Shown piece after piece: positions 8,967 to 19,730 of a stretch of DNA of 59,153 nt. The position numbers were made by a program, and so were the translations under genes. A model generated the notes under the pieces. The model was not told where the DNA came from. It did not search any database and saw nothing but the letters and a program-made list of their open reading frames with translations. Numbering within the stretch: the stretch's first letter is position 1; each line of letters begins with the position of its first letter. Source of the DNA: Burkholderiales bacterium. GTDB lineage: Bacteria; Pseudomonadota; Gammaproteobacteria; Burkholderiales; Burkholderiaceae_C. The stretch lies in contig JACPUE010000034.1 in assembly GCA_016192425.1 (NCBI GenBank), positions 1 to 59,153 on the forward strand. Reading direction: 5' to 3'.

Positions 8967-10118
8967 CTAAGCCGCGCCCAGGCGCCACAGCGAAGTGACC
9001 TCGGCCGCACGCGCTGCGTGCAGGGGGTCGCTGGCATCCTGGGCCTTGCCGTGGCGCGGGCGCACGTCTTCGCGGCCCAGCACGCGCAGGCCGCTGGCGG
9101 CGATCCAGTCGAGCAACTGGGCGCGGGTGCGCAGGCCCAGGTGTTCGGCCAGGTCGGACAGGATGAGCCAGCCCTCGCCGCCTTCTTCCAGGTGCTGCGC
9201 CAGCCCGGCCAAAAAGCCGCGCAGCATGCGGCTGTCTTCGTCGTACACGGCCTGCTCGATGGCGGACACGGGCCGCGCAGGCAGCCAGGGCGGGTTGCAC
9301 ACCACCAGGGGGGCGCGGCCGGGCGGAAACAGATCCGCCTGCAGCAGCTCCACCCGCTCTTGCAGGCCCAGGCGCTGCAGGTTGTCCTGCGCACAGGCCA
9401 GCGCGCGGGGGGCCAGCTCAGTAGCCACCACGCGGCGCACGCCCCGGCGGGCCAGCACGGCCGCCAGCACGCCGGTGCCGGTACCGATGTCGAACGCCAG
9501 CGCCTGGCTGGGCAGGGGTTGGCGCGCCACGAGGTCGAGATATTCCCCGCGCACGGGCGAGAACACCCCGTAGTGCGGGTGGATGCGGTTGTGCGGTGCA
9601 GCGCCCAGCGCGGCAATCTCCACGCCTTTCTTGCGCCATTCGTGCGCGCCCACCATGCCCAGCAGCTCGCGCAGCGACACCACGCTGGGCGCGCCATCGG
9701 CCGGGCCCCAGGCCTCGGTGCAGGCGGCGCGCCAGTCGGGCGCACGGCGCAGGGCAATGCCGTAGTCGCCCTCCAGCGCAATGAGCAGCGCGCCCAGCGT
9801 GCGTGCGCGCTGCGCCTGTGCCTGGCGGTGCAGGTGAAAACGCGTGGCGGCATCGGCCTGCGCCGCCTTGGCGGCGGCGCGGGCTGCAGAGTGGCCGGGC
9901 TTGCGCTCGATACGGCGCTGCAGGGCCTGCAACAACTGGCGGGCGTTCTGGAAGTCGCCCCGCCACAGCAGCCCCGTGCCTTCGCAGGCCAGGCGGTAGG
10001 CCTGGTCAGCACTCAGGCGGTCGTCGGCCACCTGCACGCGGCGCGGCGCAGGTGCGCCCTGGGCCGATCGCCAGTGCAGCGTGTGCGTCTGGCCCTGCTC
10101 GGCCCATGTGATCGTCAC
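8967..10118 (-). CDS. class I SAM-dependent methyltransferase (N5-glutamine MTase-like)
   Basis: 383 residues with a GTG start. The C-terminal half is a Rossmann methyltransferase: AFDIGTGTGVLAAVLARRG is motif I (SAM binding) near residue 210, ATELAPRALACAQDN follows, and VVCNPPWLP is the NPPY-type motif IV used by enzymes that methylate amide or amino nitrogens (PrmA/HemK/RlmG-like). The N-terminal ~190 residues are helical and Ala/Arg-rich with no recognised domain. Substrate unknown. One base separates its start from the stop of the upstream GNAT gene, so the two are almost certainly co-transcribed and translationally coupled. Confidence 0.85.
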   Translation of the reverse strand: MTITWAEQGQTHTLHWRSAQGAPAPRRVQVADDRLSADQAYRLACEGTGLLWRGDFQNARQLLQALQRRIERKPGHSAARAAAKAAQADAATRFHLHRQAQAQRARTLGALLIALEGDYGIALRRAPDWRAACTEAWGPADGAPSVVSLRELLGMVGAHEWRKKGVEIAALGAAPHNRIHPHYGVFSPVRGEYLDLVARQPLPSQALAFDIGTGTGVLAAVLARRGVRRVVATELAPRALACAQDNLQRLGLQERVELLQADLFPPGRAPLVVCNPPWLPARPVSAIEQAVYDEDSRMLRGFLAGLAQHLEEGGEGWLILSDLAEHLGLRTRAQLLDWIAASGLRVLGREDVRPRHGKAQDASDPLHAARAAEVTSLWRLGAA

Positions 10119-10119
10119 T

Positions 10120-10638
10120 TCAGTTCAATGGCCTTTGCAAGCGCACTTCTTCCAGCTTGGCACCGCCGATGACGGCGGTCTTGGCGGTGGACATCTCGCG
10201 CTTGAAGCCCGCCATTTCGTGGAAGCGCAGCGCGCGCTCGTTGCGCAGCTGCACCCAGGCAGTAACGGTGGTGCAGCCTTCTTCCTGCAGGCCTTCGCGC
10301 GCAGCGTCCCACAGGGCCAGGCCCACGCCCTTGCTCCAGTGGGTGGGGGCGCAGTAGATGGCCCAGATTTCGCCGGTGGTGGGGCGGGTTTTTTCGTCGC
10401 GGGAGCGGTCGAAACCGACAAAGCCCACGATCTTGTCGCCATCGACGGCCACCTGGACCTGGGGCTCGGAATATTCAATGGCCTCGCGCCAGTAGGCCTG
10501 GCGCTTTTCGACGGAGAAGGACTTCAGCTGCTCGTCGGGCACCAGTCCTTTGAGGGCTGCCTGTGCGGCTACGGTGTGGATCTGGGCGATGGCTTTGGCA
10601 TCGCGGAGTGTGGCGGGACGAACCTGGATACTGGACAT
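10120..10638 (-). CDS. GNAT family N-acetyltransferase
   Basis: 172 residues, a single GNAT domain. VRPATLRDAKAIAQIHTVA is the N-terminal strand and helix. The acetyl-CoA pyrophosphate loop is in GEIWAIYCAPTHWSKGVGLAL, with WSKGVG in the Q/R-x-x-G-x-G/A position. WVQLRNERALRFHEMAGFK is motif B. Acceptor unknown; this branch often acetylates small molecules or protein N-termini. First gene of a two-gene unit with the methyltransferase. Confidence 0.88.
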   Translation of the reverse strand: MSSIQVRPATLRDAKAIAQIHTVAAQAALKGLVPDEQLKSFSVEKRQAYWREAIEYSEPQVQVAVDGDKIVGFVGFDRSRDEKTRPTTGEIWAIYCAPTHWSKGVGLALWDAAREGLQEEGCTTVTAWVQLRNERALRFHEMAGFKREMSTAKTAVIGGAKLEEVRLQRPLN

Positions 10639-10700
10639 GAAAAACCGACCGGAAACAAACTGTCAAAAAACGAAACGGAGCGGCATTGTCGCCGCAAATG

Positions 10701-10721
10701 AAAAATGCCCCTTTGCGGGGC
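10701..10721 (-). terminator. rho-independent terminator after the aldehyde dehydrogenase gene
   Basis: On the minus strand, stem GCCCC/GGGGC with a 5-nt loop followed by a run of five T residues. Located 47 bp past the stop at 10769. Confidence 0.75.
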
Positions 10722-10768
10722 TCGGGGGCAGGCGGTGATCCAGCCCCTTGGCGAGGGCCGCAAGCCCC

Positions 10769-12208
10769 TCAAAACAGCCTGCGCAACAGGCCCATGACCT
10801 GGTCGAAACGCGGCCCGTAGGGCGGGTAGAACAGGTGGCCCATGGCCCAGCGCGACTGCACCAGCACCGACTTCTGGTGGCAAAAGCGCAAGAAGCCTTG
10901 CTCGCCATGGTAGGCGCCCCAACCGCTGTCGCCCACGCCGCCAAAAGGCAGGCCATCGTGGGCAATGTGCATGAGCGTGTCGTTGACGGTGACCCCGCCG
11001 CTCACGGTGCGGCGCAGCACGTCGTCGCGCACGTTGGTGTCGTTGCCAAACCAGTACAGCGCCAGCGGACGCGGGCCGCTGTTGATGTGGGTGATGGCAT
11101 CGTCCAGCCGCTCGTAGGAGATCACCGGGAGGATGGGGCCGAAGATTTCCTCCTGCATGAGCTGCATGCCCGAGGTGGCGCCGAACACCAGCACCGGCGC
11201 CATCTGGCGGCTGGTGCCGCCGTCCTGCACCGCGGCCTGCGGCATGGGCGATTCGCCGGGGGCCGGATCCATGTTCTGCACGTCGGCGCCCTGGGTCTGG
11301 GCCTGCTGCAGCATGGTGCGCAGGCGCGCCAGGTGGCGCGGGCTGATGATGGAGGCGTAGTCGGGGTTGCCTGCGATGCGCGGAAACAGGCGCGCCACAG
11401 CAGCGCGGAAGGCCTCGGCAAACGCGCTCTCCTGGCCGCGCGGCAGCAGCACGTAGTCGGGGGCAATGCAGGTCTGCCCGGCGTTGAGCAGCTTGCCGTG
11501 CGCGATCTTGATGGCGGCTTCCTGCAGGTCGCAGCTGGCATCGATGATGCAGGGCGACTTGCCGCCCAGCTCCAGCGTGGTGGGCGTGAGGTTGGCTGCC
11601 GCCACCTGCGCCACCTTGCGCCCCACGGCGGTGGAGCCGGTGAACACCAGGTGGTCGAACGGCAGCGCGCTGAAGGCGCTGGCCACGGCCGCATCGCCCT
11701 GCACCACGCAGACCTCTTCGGGGGTGAAGAACTGGGCCAGCAACTGCGCCAGTTGCGCCGAGGTGTGCGGCGTCAGTTCGCTGGGCTTGATCATCACGCG
11801 GTTGCCTGCGGCCAGCGCCGTGATGGCGGGCGCCAGGGCGAGCTGCACGGGGTAGTTCCAGGGCGAGACCACGCCCACCACGCCCAGCGGCTGGCGCAGG
11901 ATCATGGCGCTGGCGGGCTGCAGGTACAGCGGCGTGCCCACGCGCTGCGGCTTCATCCAGCGCGCCAGGTGGCGCAGCGTATGGCCGATGAGCGAGCGCA
12001 GCACGAACATGTCGGCCACCTCGGTCAGGCGCTGCGAACGCACGCCGAAGTCGGCCTGCACGGCAGCAGCCAGCGTGGGGCCGTGCTCGTCCAGGAGCTT
12101 GCGCATGCGCAGCAGGCGCTCGCGGCGCACCAGCAGGGGCACGTCCACCTGGGCACGGCTGGCCTGGTACTGTGCGTCGAACAGGGCTTGGAGGTCGGCG
12201 TGGTTCAT
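10769..12208 (-). CDS. coniferyl-aldehyde dehydrogenase family protein (CalB-like)
   Basis: NAD(P)-dependent aldehyde dehydrogenase, 479 residues from MNHADLQALFDAQYQASRAQ. Seen: SPWNYPVQLALAPAI with the oxyanion Asn, FTGSTAVGRKVAQVA for cofactor binding, the general-base Glu in TTLELGGKSP, catalytic Cys in AGQTCIAPDYVL and EEIFGPILPVI. The APDYVL after the Cys and the tail KSVLVQSRWAMGHLFYPPYG are typical of the coniferyl/long-chain aldehyde group rather than betaine or succinate-semialdehyde dehydrogenases. Actual substrate is not shown. Possibly co-transcribed with the small membrane protein gene 44 bp upstream. Confidence 0.9.
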   Translation of the reverse strand: MNHADLQALFDAQYQASRAQVDVPLLVRRERLLRMRKLLDEHGPTLAAAVQADFGVRSQRLTEVADMFVLRSLIGHTLRHLARWMKPQRVGTPLYLQPASAMILRQPLGVVGVVSPWNYPVQLALAPAITALAAGNRVMIKPSELTPHTSAQLAQLLAQFFTPEEVCVVQGDAAVASAFSALPFDHLVFTGSTAVGRKVAQVAAANLTPTTLELGGKSPCIIDASCDLQEAAIKIAHGKLLNAGQTCIAPDYVLLPRGQESAFAEAFRAAVARLFPRIAGNPDYASIISPRHLARLRTMLQQAQTQGADVQNMDPAPGESPMPQAAVQDGGTSRQMAPVLVFGATSGMQLMQEEIFGPILPVISYERLDDAITHINSGPRPLALYWFGNDTNVRDDVLRRTVSGGVTVNDTLMHIAHDGLPFGGVGDSGWGAYHGEQGFLRFCHQKSVLVQSRWAMGHLFYPPYGPRFDQVMGLLRRLF

Positions 12209-12252
12209 GCACGCATCATACGGGCGGCAGGCGCCGGTGTAGGGAGTTGCGT

Positions 12253-12597
12253 CTATCGCGGCGCGCCGGGCTCGCGCGGCTGCACGTCGGTCACGTCCTC
12301 GGCACCGGGCAGCGGGCGCAGGTGCGCAGGAGTGTCTGTACCCGGCGCAGCGCTGCGGCCAGAGCCCATCCAGTGCTCGCTGCGGCGCACCACGGTCGTC
12401 CAGCCGGTGCGCGGGTCGATGGGCATGGCCCAGGGGGCCACCGACTTGCCCGTGGCACGCGCCCACAGGGCACGCAGAGCCCACAGCAAGGCCAGCACCA
12501 GCGCTGCGGCCAGCAGGCTGACAAAGAACACCAGGCCCATGGCCAGCAGCAACAGGCGCAGCACCCAGCGGGCCAGGCCCGCGAGCAAATCGTTCAA
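12253..12597 (-). CDS. small membrane protein of unknown function
   Basis: 114 residues. Residues 8-45 are strongly hydrophobic (ARWVLRLLLLAMGLVFFVSL and LAAALVLALLWALRAL), forming one long or two short helices, followed by a polar Pro-rich tail. No family recognised. Same strand as, and 44 bp upstream of, the aldehyde dehydrogenase gene. Confidence 0.7.
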   Translation of the reverse strand: MNDLLAGLARWVLRLLLLAMGLVFFVSLLAAALVLALLWALRALWARATGKSVAPWAMPIDPRTGWTTVVRRSEHWMGSGRSAAPGTDTPAHLRPLPGAEDVTDVQPREPGAPR

Positions 12598-12619
12598 GCA
12601 ACCTCCATATTTTTGAAAG

Positions 12620-12674
12620 AAATTGGCATCCAGCGCCCGTCCATCAAGTGTCGCATGCTATCTATTTTATAGCA
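12620..12674 (+). repeat. full-length copy of the dispersed ~55-bp repeat
   Basis: Begins aaattggcatccagcgcccg, has ccatcaag in the middle and ends in the core tgctatctattttatagca. Sits between the 3' end of clpB and the start of the small membrane protein gene. Confidence 0.85.
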
Positions 12675-12676
12675 CA

Positions 12677-15280
<2,604 letters not shown>

Positions 15281-15308
15281 GGAGGAACTCCCTCGGAAAC
15301 CTGCCCTG

Positions 15309-15338
15309 GCATGTGGCGCCCGCTGAGGACATTTCAAG
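15309..15338 (-). promoter_or_regulatory. sigma-32 (heat-shock) promoter of clpB
   Basis: Read on the minus strand: -35 CTTGAAA (15332-15338), 15-nt spacer, -10 CCACATGC (15309-15316). The RpoH consensus is CTTGAAA-N11-16-CCCCATNT. Lies 28 bp upstream of the clpB ATG. Confidence 0.75.
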
Positions 15339-15368
15339 GGCAGCGCCCCGGCGCAGCCCAAAGCCTGT

Positions 15369-16130
15369 TCACGTCGGCAGGCGCCAATAGGCATAGCCCC
15401 AGGCCACCGCCAGCCCCGCACGCCGGTACAGCGCCAGCGCAGGGGCGTTGTGCTGGTCCACCTGCAGGAACACGCGCTCGATGCCGCGCTGGCGCGCCTC
15501 TTGCGCCATGGCGCGCAGCACGCATGCGGCCAGGCCTTGGCCGCGCTGCGCCGCCGCCGTGCGCATGCCGTGCACACCCAGCCAGCCATGGCTGTAGCTC
15601 GCGGCGCCGCAGGCCACGGTCTCACCCGCCCTCTGCACGCTGGCATAGCGCAGCCCCTGGGCACGGGCCAGCGCGCGGGCACGGCTGGCGCCGTCTACCG
15701 GGTCCAGGCCTGCGCCCAGGTACATGGCCATCCAGGCGGCGTCGGGCTGGACATCCAGGCGCACATCGGCGCCGTTGCCGGGCAGGTCCAGCAAGGCCTG
15801 TACCGTGCCCACCTGGGTCCAGGTGGGTTGCCTGCGCTGCCAGCCCTGGGCCTGCAAGGCCTGGTGCCAGGGCGCATACGCAAGCGCCTCGGGCAAGCGC
15901 AAGGCGGGCGGGTATCCGGCGGCCTGGTAGGCCTGCACGATGGCGTCCAGGAGTTCGAGCGGCTGCGCCGCATGGTGCAGGGGCACGGCGCTGCGTGCGC
16001 GGCCCACGGTGCCGCTGTCCATGGGCAGCAGCCAGCCAGGGCGCTCGTCCACGCGCTCGGGCGCCACGGCGGCGACGGTGGCGCGCTCGATCGATTCAAT
16101 GCCTGCGGGGGATGCAAGGGGAGGTGTCAT
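15369..16130 (-). CDS. GNAT family N-acetyltransferase
   Basis: 253 residues. The C-terminal half is a GNAT domain: [20 protein letters not shown] has the acetyl-CoA loop QRGQGL, and [20 protein letters not shown] is the motif B helix. The N-terminal ~120 residues ([35 protein letters not shown]) look like a second, degenerate GNAT half, giving the tandem fold seen in several bacterial acetyltransferases. Its ATG overlaps the moaE stop (ATGA), so it is co-translated with moaE. Acceptor unknown. Confidence 0.85.
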   Translation of the reverse strand: MTPPLASPAGIESIERATVAAVAPERVDERPGWLLPMDSGTVGRARSAVPLHHAAQPLELLDAIVQAYQAAGYPPALRLPEALAYAPWHQALQAQGWQRRQPTWTQVGTVQALLDLPGNGADVRLDVQPDAAWMAMYLGAGLDPVDGASRARALARAQGLRYASVQRAGETVACGAASYSHGWLGVHGMRTAAAQRGQGLAACVLRAMAQEARQRGIERVFLQVDQHNAPALALYRRAGLAVAWGYAYWRLPT

Positions 16131-16609
16131 GCATTCCTGGATTCAATGCCCCAGCGCGCCAGCGCCGCATCGTCGCTCACACGGGCATCCACCCAGCGCG
16201 CACCTTGCGGGGTCTGCTCTTTCTTCCAGAACGGCGCCTGGGTCTTGAGGTAGTCCATCAGGAACTCGCAGGCCGCAAAGCTCTGCCCCCGGTGCGCCGA
16301 GGTCACGGCCACCAGCACGATCTGGTCCGTGGGCGCCAGCAGGCCGACGCGGTGGATCACCCGCGCGTCCAGGATGTCGAAGCGCCCCAGGGCCTCGTCG
16401 ATCATGGCGGCGATGGATTTCTCGGTCATGCCGGGGTAATGCTCCAGCTCCATGGAGGCAATGGTGTCACCCTCGGCCCCGTTGCGGTCGCGCACGGTAC
16501 CAACGAAGCAGCACACCGCGCCCACGCGCTTGTCGTGCGCGCGCAGGGCGGCCAATTCGGCAGAAACATCAAAATCATGGGTCTGGATGGAGACGCGCGG
16601 TGGGTTCAT
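16127..16609 (-). CDS. moaE: molybdopterin synthase catalytic subunit
   Basis: Large subunit of molybdopterin synthase; with MoaD it inserts two dithiolene sulfurs into cyclic pyranopterin monophosphate. 160 residues (E. coli 150). Family motifs in order: VGAVCCFVGTVRDRN, MELEHYPGMTEKSI, ARVIHRVGLL, TSAHRGQSFAACEFLMDYLK and the catalytic Lys region TQAPFWKKEQ. The ATGA overlap with the downstream GNAT suggests coupling. The partner moaD is on the same strand but about 1 kb away, separated by two opposite-strand genes. Confidence 0.97.
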   Translation of the reverse strand: MNPPRVSIQTHDFDVSAELAALRAHDKRVGAVCCFVGTVRDRNGAEGDTIASMELEHYPGMTEKSIAAMIDEALGRFDILDARVIHRVGLLAPTDQIVLVAVTSAHRGQSFAACEFLMDYLKTQAPFWKKEQTPQGARWVDARVSDDAALARWGIESRNA

Positions 16610-16630
16610 GGCCAGGACAGTGCAGAAAAA

Positions 16631-16861
16631 TTATGGCGAGCGGTGCAGGCGCGGCGCAGCCAGCAGGGCGCGCTCTTCCTCGACGAACGCGGCCAGCAGC
16701 CGCAGCGCAGGGGTGGGCGAAAGCTCGGCCAGCAGCGCCTGCAGCCGGGTGATGTCGCCGACGGTGGGCGCAACCTTGATCTGCGCCCTGGCCATCTCCA
16801 GGTTGCCCGCGCGGACCAGCGCAAAGACCTTGGCAGCCCATTCATTTTTCGCTCGCGCCAT
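16631..16861 (-). CDS. small hypothetical protein
   Basis: 76 residues, MARAKNEWAAKVFALVRAGN at the N-terminus. Helical, with two Ala/Leu-rich segments (LEMARAQIKVAPTVGDITRL and LRLLAAFVEEERALLAA). No family recognised. Lies 21 bp upstream of moaE on the same strand, so likely its operon mate; codon composition matches the neighbours. It could be a spurious frame, but the position and purine-rich upstream context make it credible. Confidence 0.55.
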   Translation of the reverse strand: MARAKNEWAAKVFALVRAGNLEMARAQIKVAPTVGDITRLQALLAELSPTPALRLLAAFVEEERALLAAPRLHRSP

Positions 16862-16944
16862 GGCGCCCTTTCAGCTGTCGTCAGGTTCGACGATCGATTC
16901 TCGATACGATGTACCAGCACTGTAACGCCCCTTTCATTCAAGCC

Positions 16945-17199
16945 ATGGCCACCCAGACCATCACCACCGACGAATACCAGCTGTTTCCATCGCCCCGCAA
17001 CGAGCACCGCACGGTTTTCGAGCACCAGTTGTTCCTGCCCTACCCCTACGCCTTGATCCACCTGCCCAGCTTTGCCCTTGTTGGCAAAGCCAGCCTGTTT
17101 GCCGCCCATCGCCTTGCCGACCGAAAAATGGGCCAGCTTGTCAGCTTCGAACTGGAGCAGGACATTGCGCGTTTCCAGCAGCAGTTCACACCCGACTGA
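16945..17199 (+). CDS. small hypothetical protein
   Basis: 84 residues from MATQTITTDEYQLFPSPRNE. Aromatic-rich (HRTVFEHQLFLPYPYALIHL), no signal peptide, no recognised domain. An in-frame ATG at 16909 would add 12 residues. Ends 1 bp before the next gene, so the pair form a unit. The pair runs against the surrounding molybdenum-cofactor genes and separates moaD from moaE. Confidence 0.65.
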   Translation: MATQTITTDEYQLFPSPRNEHRTVFEHQLFLPYPYALIHLPSFALVGKASLFAAHRLADRKMGQLVSFELEQDIARFQQQFTPD

Positions 17200-17200
17200 C

Positions 17201-17542
17201 ATGCACGACGACAACCAGATTCTCGTCCCGCCGTCCTTCATTGCAGTGCACAGCGACGCCAGGGGCCGCCTGCGCGAGCGCATCGACGTGGTGCGCCAGC
17301 GCTATGAACTGTGCGAAGACCTGGCCTGCCACCTGGTGGAGCAGGCGCAGACGCTGTACCACGTGCAGGCCCCGTCCGAGGCCGAAATCCTGCACCGCAT
17401 CCACGCCGGGCTCAGCAGCCCCGGTGCGGGCACCAGCCCGGCAGAGGCCGTCTGGGTGGTACAGCGCCTGGCCGAGTTGCTGCAGTGGCGCTGCCCGGAT
17501 TTGCCCGGCGTTCAACCTGAAGATGGATCGGCGCAGGGTTGA
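17201..17542 (+). CDS. small hypothetical protein (Burkholderiales-type)
   Basis: 113 residues, MHDDNQILVPPSFIAVHSDA at the N-terminus, then helical blocks RERIDVVRQRYELCEDLACH and AEAVWVVQRLAELLQWRCPD. Similar short proteins are, from memory, common in this bacterial family and sometimes labelled ATPase with chaperone activity, but there is no Walker motif or other ATPase signature here, so that label should not be adopted. Starts 1 bp after the previous stop (tgac-atg). Confidence 0.7.
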   Translation: MHDDNQILVPPSFIAVHSDARGRLRERIDVVRQRYELCEDLACHLVEQAQTLYHVQAPSEAEILHRIHAGLSSPGAGTSPAEAVWVVQRLAELLQWRCPDLPGVQPEDGSAQG

Positions 17543-17634
17543 CCGACGCGCCAGCCTCTCTGGAGAATTCACAGAGCAGGCGTACGCACAGTACGCTGAT
17601 ACCCCATTGCCTACCATCCCTGGCAGGGGAAAAA

Positions 17635-17886
17635 TCACCCGCCCGTGACCGGCGGGAAAAAAGCCACCTCGGCCCCGTCACGCAAGGCAGCGGTTTCGTC
17701 GCAAAGCACCTGGTCCAGCGCCATGCGCACGGCCTTGCCGCGGGCCAGGGCGCTGGCGTGGGCGCCACCGCGGGCCAGGAGTTCATCGCGCAGCGCGCCC
17801 AGGGTGGCGGCGCTGGTGTCCAGCACCTCGCTGCCCTGCCCCACGGCCTCGCGGATGGAGGCGAAATAGCGCACGGTGATTTTCAT
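17635..17886 (-). CDS. moaD: molybdopterin synthase sulfur-carrier subunit
   Basis: Ubiquitin-like small subunit of molybdopterin synthase, carrying sulfur as a thiocarboxylate on its C-terminal Gly. 83 residues: KITVRYFASIREAVGQGSE at the N-terminus, AEVAFFPPVTGG at the C-terminus with the required Gly-Gly. The ATG overlaps the moeA stop (ATGA), so translation is coupled to moeA. Confidence 0.95.
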   Translation of the reverse strand: MKITVRYFASIREAVGQGSEVLDTSAATLGALRDELLARGGAHASALARGKAVRMALDQVLCDETAALRDGAEVAFFPPVTGG

Positions 17887-19109
17887 GCGGCCAGCTCCGA
17901 AAACGACAGATAACGCACCGTGTCGCCGGGCGCAATGGCCTGGCCCGGCGGGTTGTCCACCACCCCGTCGCCCCAGACGGTGGAGGTGAGCACGCCCGAG
18001 CCCTGGTGCGGGTACAGGTCCAGCCCGCCTGCGGCGTTGCGGCGCACGCGCAGGAATTCGCGGCGCTTGTCGGCCTTGGGCCAGGCGAAATCGGCACGGG
18101 CCGCGATGGAAGGAATCGCCACGTCGCGCACGCCTTGCAGGCGCAGCAGGAAGGGGCGCACCAGCACCGCAAAGGTGACGAAGCTGGCCACCGGGTTGCC
18201 GGGCAGCCCCAGGAAATGGGCCTGCCCCACACGGCCACAGGCAAACGGCTTGCCGGGCTTGATGGCGACTTGCCACAGGTCCAGGCTGCCCAGCGCCTGC
18301 ACGGCGGGCTTGATGTGGTCTTCCTCGCCCACCGACACTCCGCCGCTGGTGAGCACCACGTCGTGCCCGGCAGCGGCTTCGCGCAGCGCGGCCAAGGTGG
18401 CGTCGCGCTGGTCGGGCACCATGCCCAAGTCGGTCAGCTCGCAGCCCAGGCGCTGCACCAGTGCGCGCAGAAAGAAGCGGTTGCTGTTGAAGATGGCGCC
18501 CGGCGGCAGTTGCTGCGGCGGCACCTGGCCGGGCATGACCAGTTCGTCGCCCGTGGACAGCAGCGCCACGCGCGGCCTGCGCGCCACCGGCAGTTGCTCC
18601 AGCCCGATGCTGGCCGCCAGCCCCAGCGTAGCGGGCGCAAGGCGCGTGCCAGCCTGCAGCACCACGCTGCCCAGGGCGATGTCTTCACCCGCGCGGCGGA
18701 TGTTCTGGCCGGGGCGCGGCTGGGTTTGCACGCGCACGCCGCCGTCGTCCTGCGCCACGCAGTCCTCCTGCATGACCACGGCATCGGCCCCCGGCGGCAC
18801 GGGCGCGCCGGTGAAGATGCGCGCGGCAGTGCCGCCCTGCAGCGGCGCGCCCGCACTGCCCGCTGCAATGCGCTGCGACACGGGCAGCACGGCACCGGCG
18901 GCCGCCACATCGGCACAGCGCAGTGCGTAGCCGTCCATGGCACTGTTGTCGAAGGCAGGCACCTGCAGGGCCGAGACCAAGTCCTGCGCCAGCACCCGGC
19001 CGTCGGCCTGCAGCGTGGCCACGGATTCGGTGCCCGGCAGCGGCTGGGCACGCGCCAGGAGCGCGGCCAGGGCCTCGTCCAGCGGCATCAGGGGGGGGCG
19101 CGGGCTCAC
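17883..19109 (-). CDS. moeA: molybdopterin molybdenumtransferase
   Basis: Inserts molybdate into adenylylated molybdopterin. 408 residues. Seen: FDNSAMDGYALR, RIFTGAPVPPGADAVVMQED, the linker GQNIRRAGEDI, RVALLSTGDELV, the domain III signature DVVLTSGGVSVGEEDHIKP and VAIKPGKPFACG, and LGLPGNPVASFVTF. Overlaps both mobB (start) and moaD (stop) by 4 bp each, a tightly coupled mobB-moeA-moaD operon. Confidence 0.97.
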   Translation of the reverse strand: MSPRPPLMPLDEALAALLARAQPLPGTESVATLQADGRVLAQDLVSALQVPAFDNSAMDGYALRCADVAAAGAVLPVSQRIAAGSAGAPLQGGTAARIFTGAPVPPGADAVVMQEDCVAQDDGGVRVQTQPRPGQNIRRAGEDIALGSVVLQAGTRLAPATLGLAASIGLEQLPVARRPRVALLSTGDELVMPGQVPPQQLPPGAIFNSNRFFLRALVQRLGCELTDLGMVPDQRDATLAALREAAAGHDVVLTSGGVSVGEEDHIKPAVQALGSLDLWQVAIKPGKPFACGRVGQAHFLGLPGNPVASFVTFAVLVRPFLLRLQGVRDVAIPSIAARADFAWPKADKRREFLRVRRNAAGGLDLYPHQGSGVLTSTVWGDGVVDNPPGQAIAPGDTVRYLSFSELAA

Positions 19110-19660
19110 AGCAGGCCTCCGTGCTGGTCCCAGTGGTATTCAAAGCGCTCGCCCTGCGCCAGCAGCCACTGCGCTACCTGCGCGGGCTGGTTCAGGTCGA
19201 GCACGGGCAGTTGCGTGGGCCGGGGCAGGCGCTGGGCGTCGTCGGTGGCGATGGCGACGATGAAATCGTCCTCGGGGTAGCGCACGGGGCGCACGTTCTG
19301 CGCGTCGGTGGATTCGCGCCAGACCTCGATCTTGAGGATGTCGCTTTCCTTGAAGCCTTCGACCAGCACCCAGTCCACGCCCTCGTACAGTTCGGCCAGC
19401 ATCTGGTGCACCGTGAGTTGCGCGGGCTGCTCGAACTCGCGCACCAGCGCCAGGCGCCGGTCAGAGGCAATCACCACCTCGAACGCCCCGGCCTGCCGGT
19501 GGCGCCACGAGTCCTTGCCGGGGTGGTCGATGTCGAAGCGGTGGTGCGCGTGCTTGACCACCGACACCCGCAGGCCCTGTTGGCGCAGCAGGGGAATGAT
19601 TTGCTCGACCAGCGTCGTCTTGCCGCTGCCGGAATACCCGGCAAAGCCTGCCACCTTCAT
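19106..19660 (-). CDS. mobB: molybdopterin-guanine dinucleotide biosynthesis adapter MobB
   Basis: GTP-binding accessory protein in the conversion of Mo-molybdopterin to the bis-MGD cofactor. 184 residues, Walker A GYSGSGKTTLVEQ at residues 8-20, KHAHHRFDIDHPGKDSWRHR, and DWVLVEGFKESDILKIEVWR (Walker B region). First gene of the mobB-moeA-moaD run; moaA, moaC and mobA are not in the window. Confidence 0.93.
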   Translation of the reverse strand: MKVAGFAGYSGSGKTTLVEQIIPLLRQQGLRVSVVKHAHHRFDIDHPGKDSWRHRQAGAFEVVIASDRRLALVREFEQPAQLTVHQMLAELYEGVDWVLVEGFKESDILKIEVWRESTDAQNVRPVRYPEDDFIVAIATDDAQRLPRPTQLPVLDLNQPAQVAQWLLAQGERFEYHWDQHGGLL

Positions 19661-19675
19661 GCGCCCACCTTCTGA

Positions 19676-19724
19676 ATGCTATAGATTTTATAGCTAGCAG
19701 CGCTTGATATACGGGCGCTGCAGC
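19676..19724 (-). repeat. dispersed ~55-bp repeat, inverted orientation
   Basis: Palindromic core at the left (tgctatagattttatagct), then the outer part in reverse. Read on the minus strand it gives gcgcccgt, tatcaagcgct and agctataaaatctatagca. Lies between the 3' end of thrC and mobB. Confidence 0.8.
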
Positions 19725-19730
19725 CCATTT

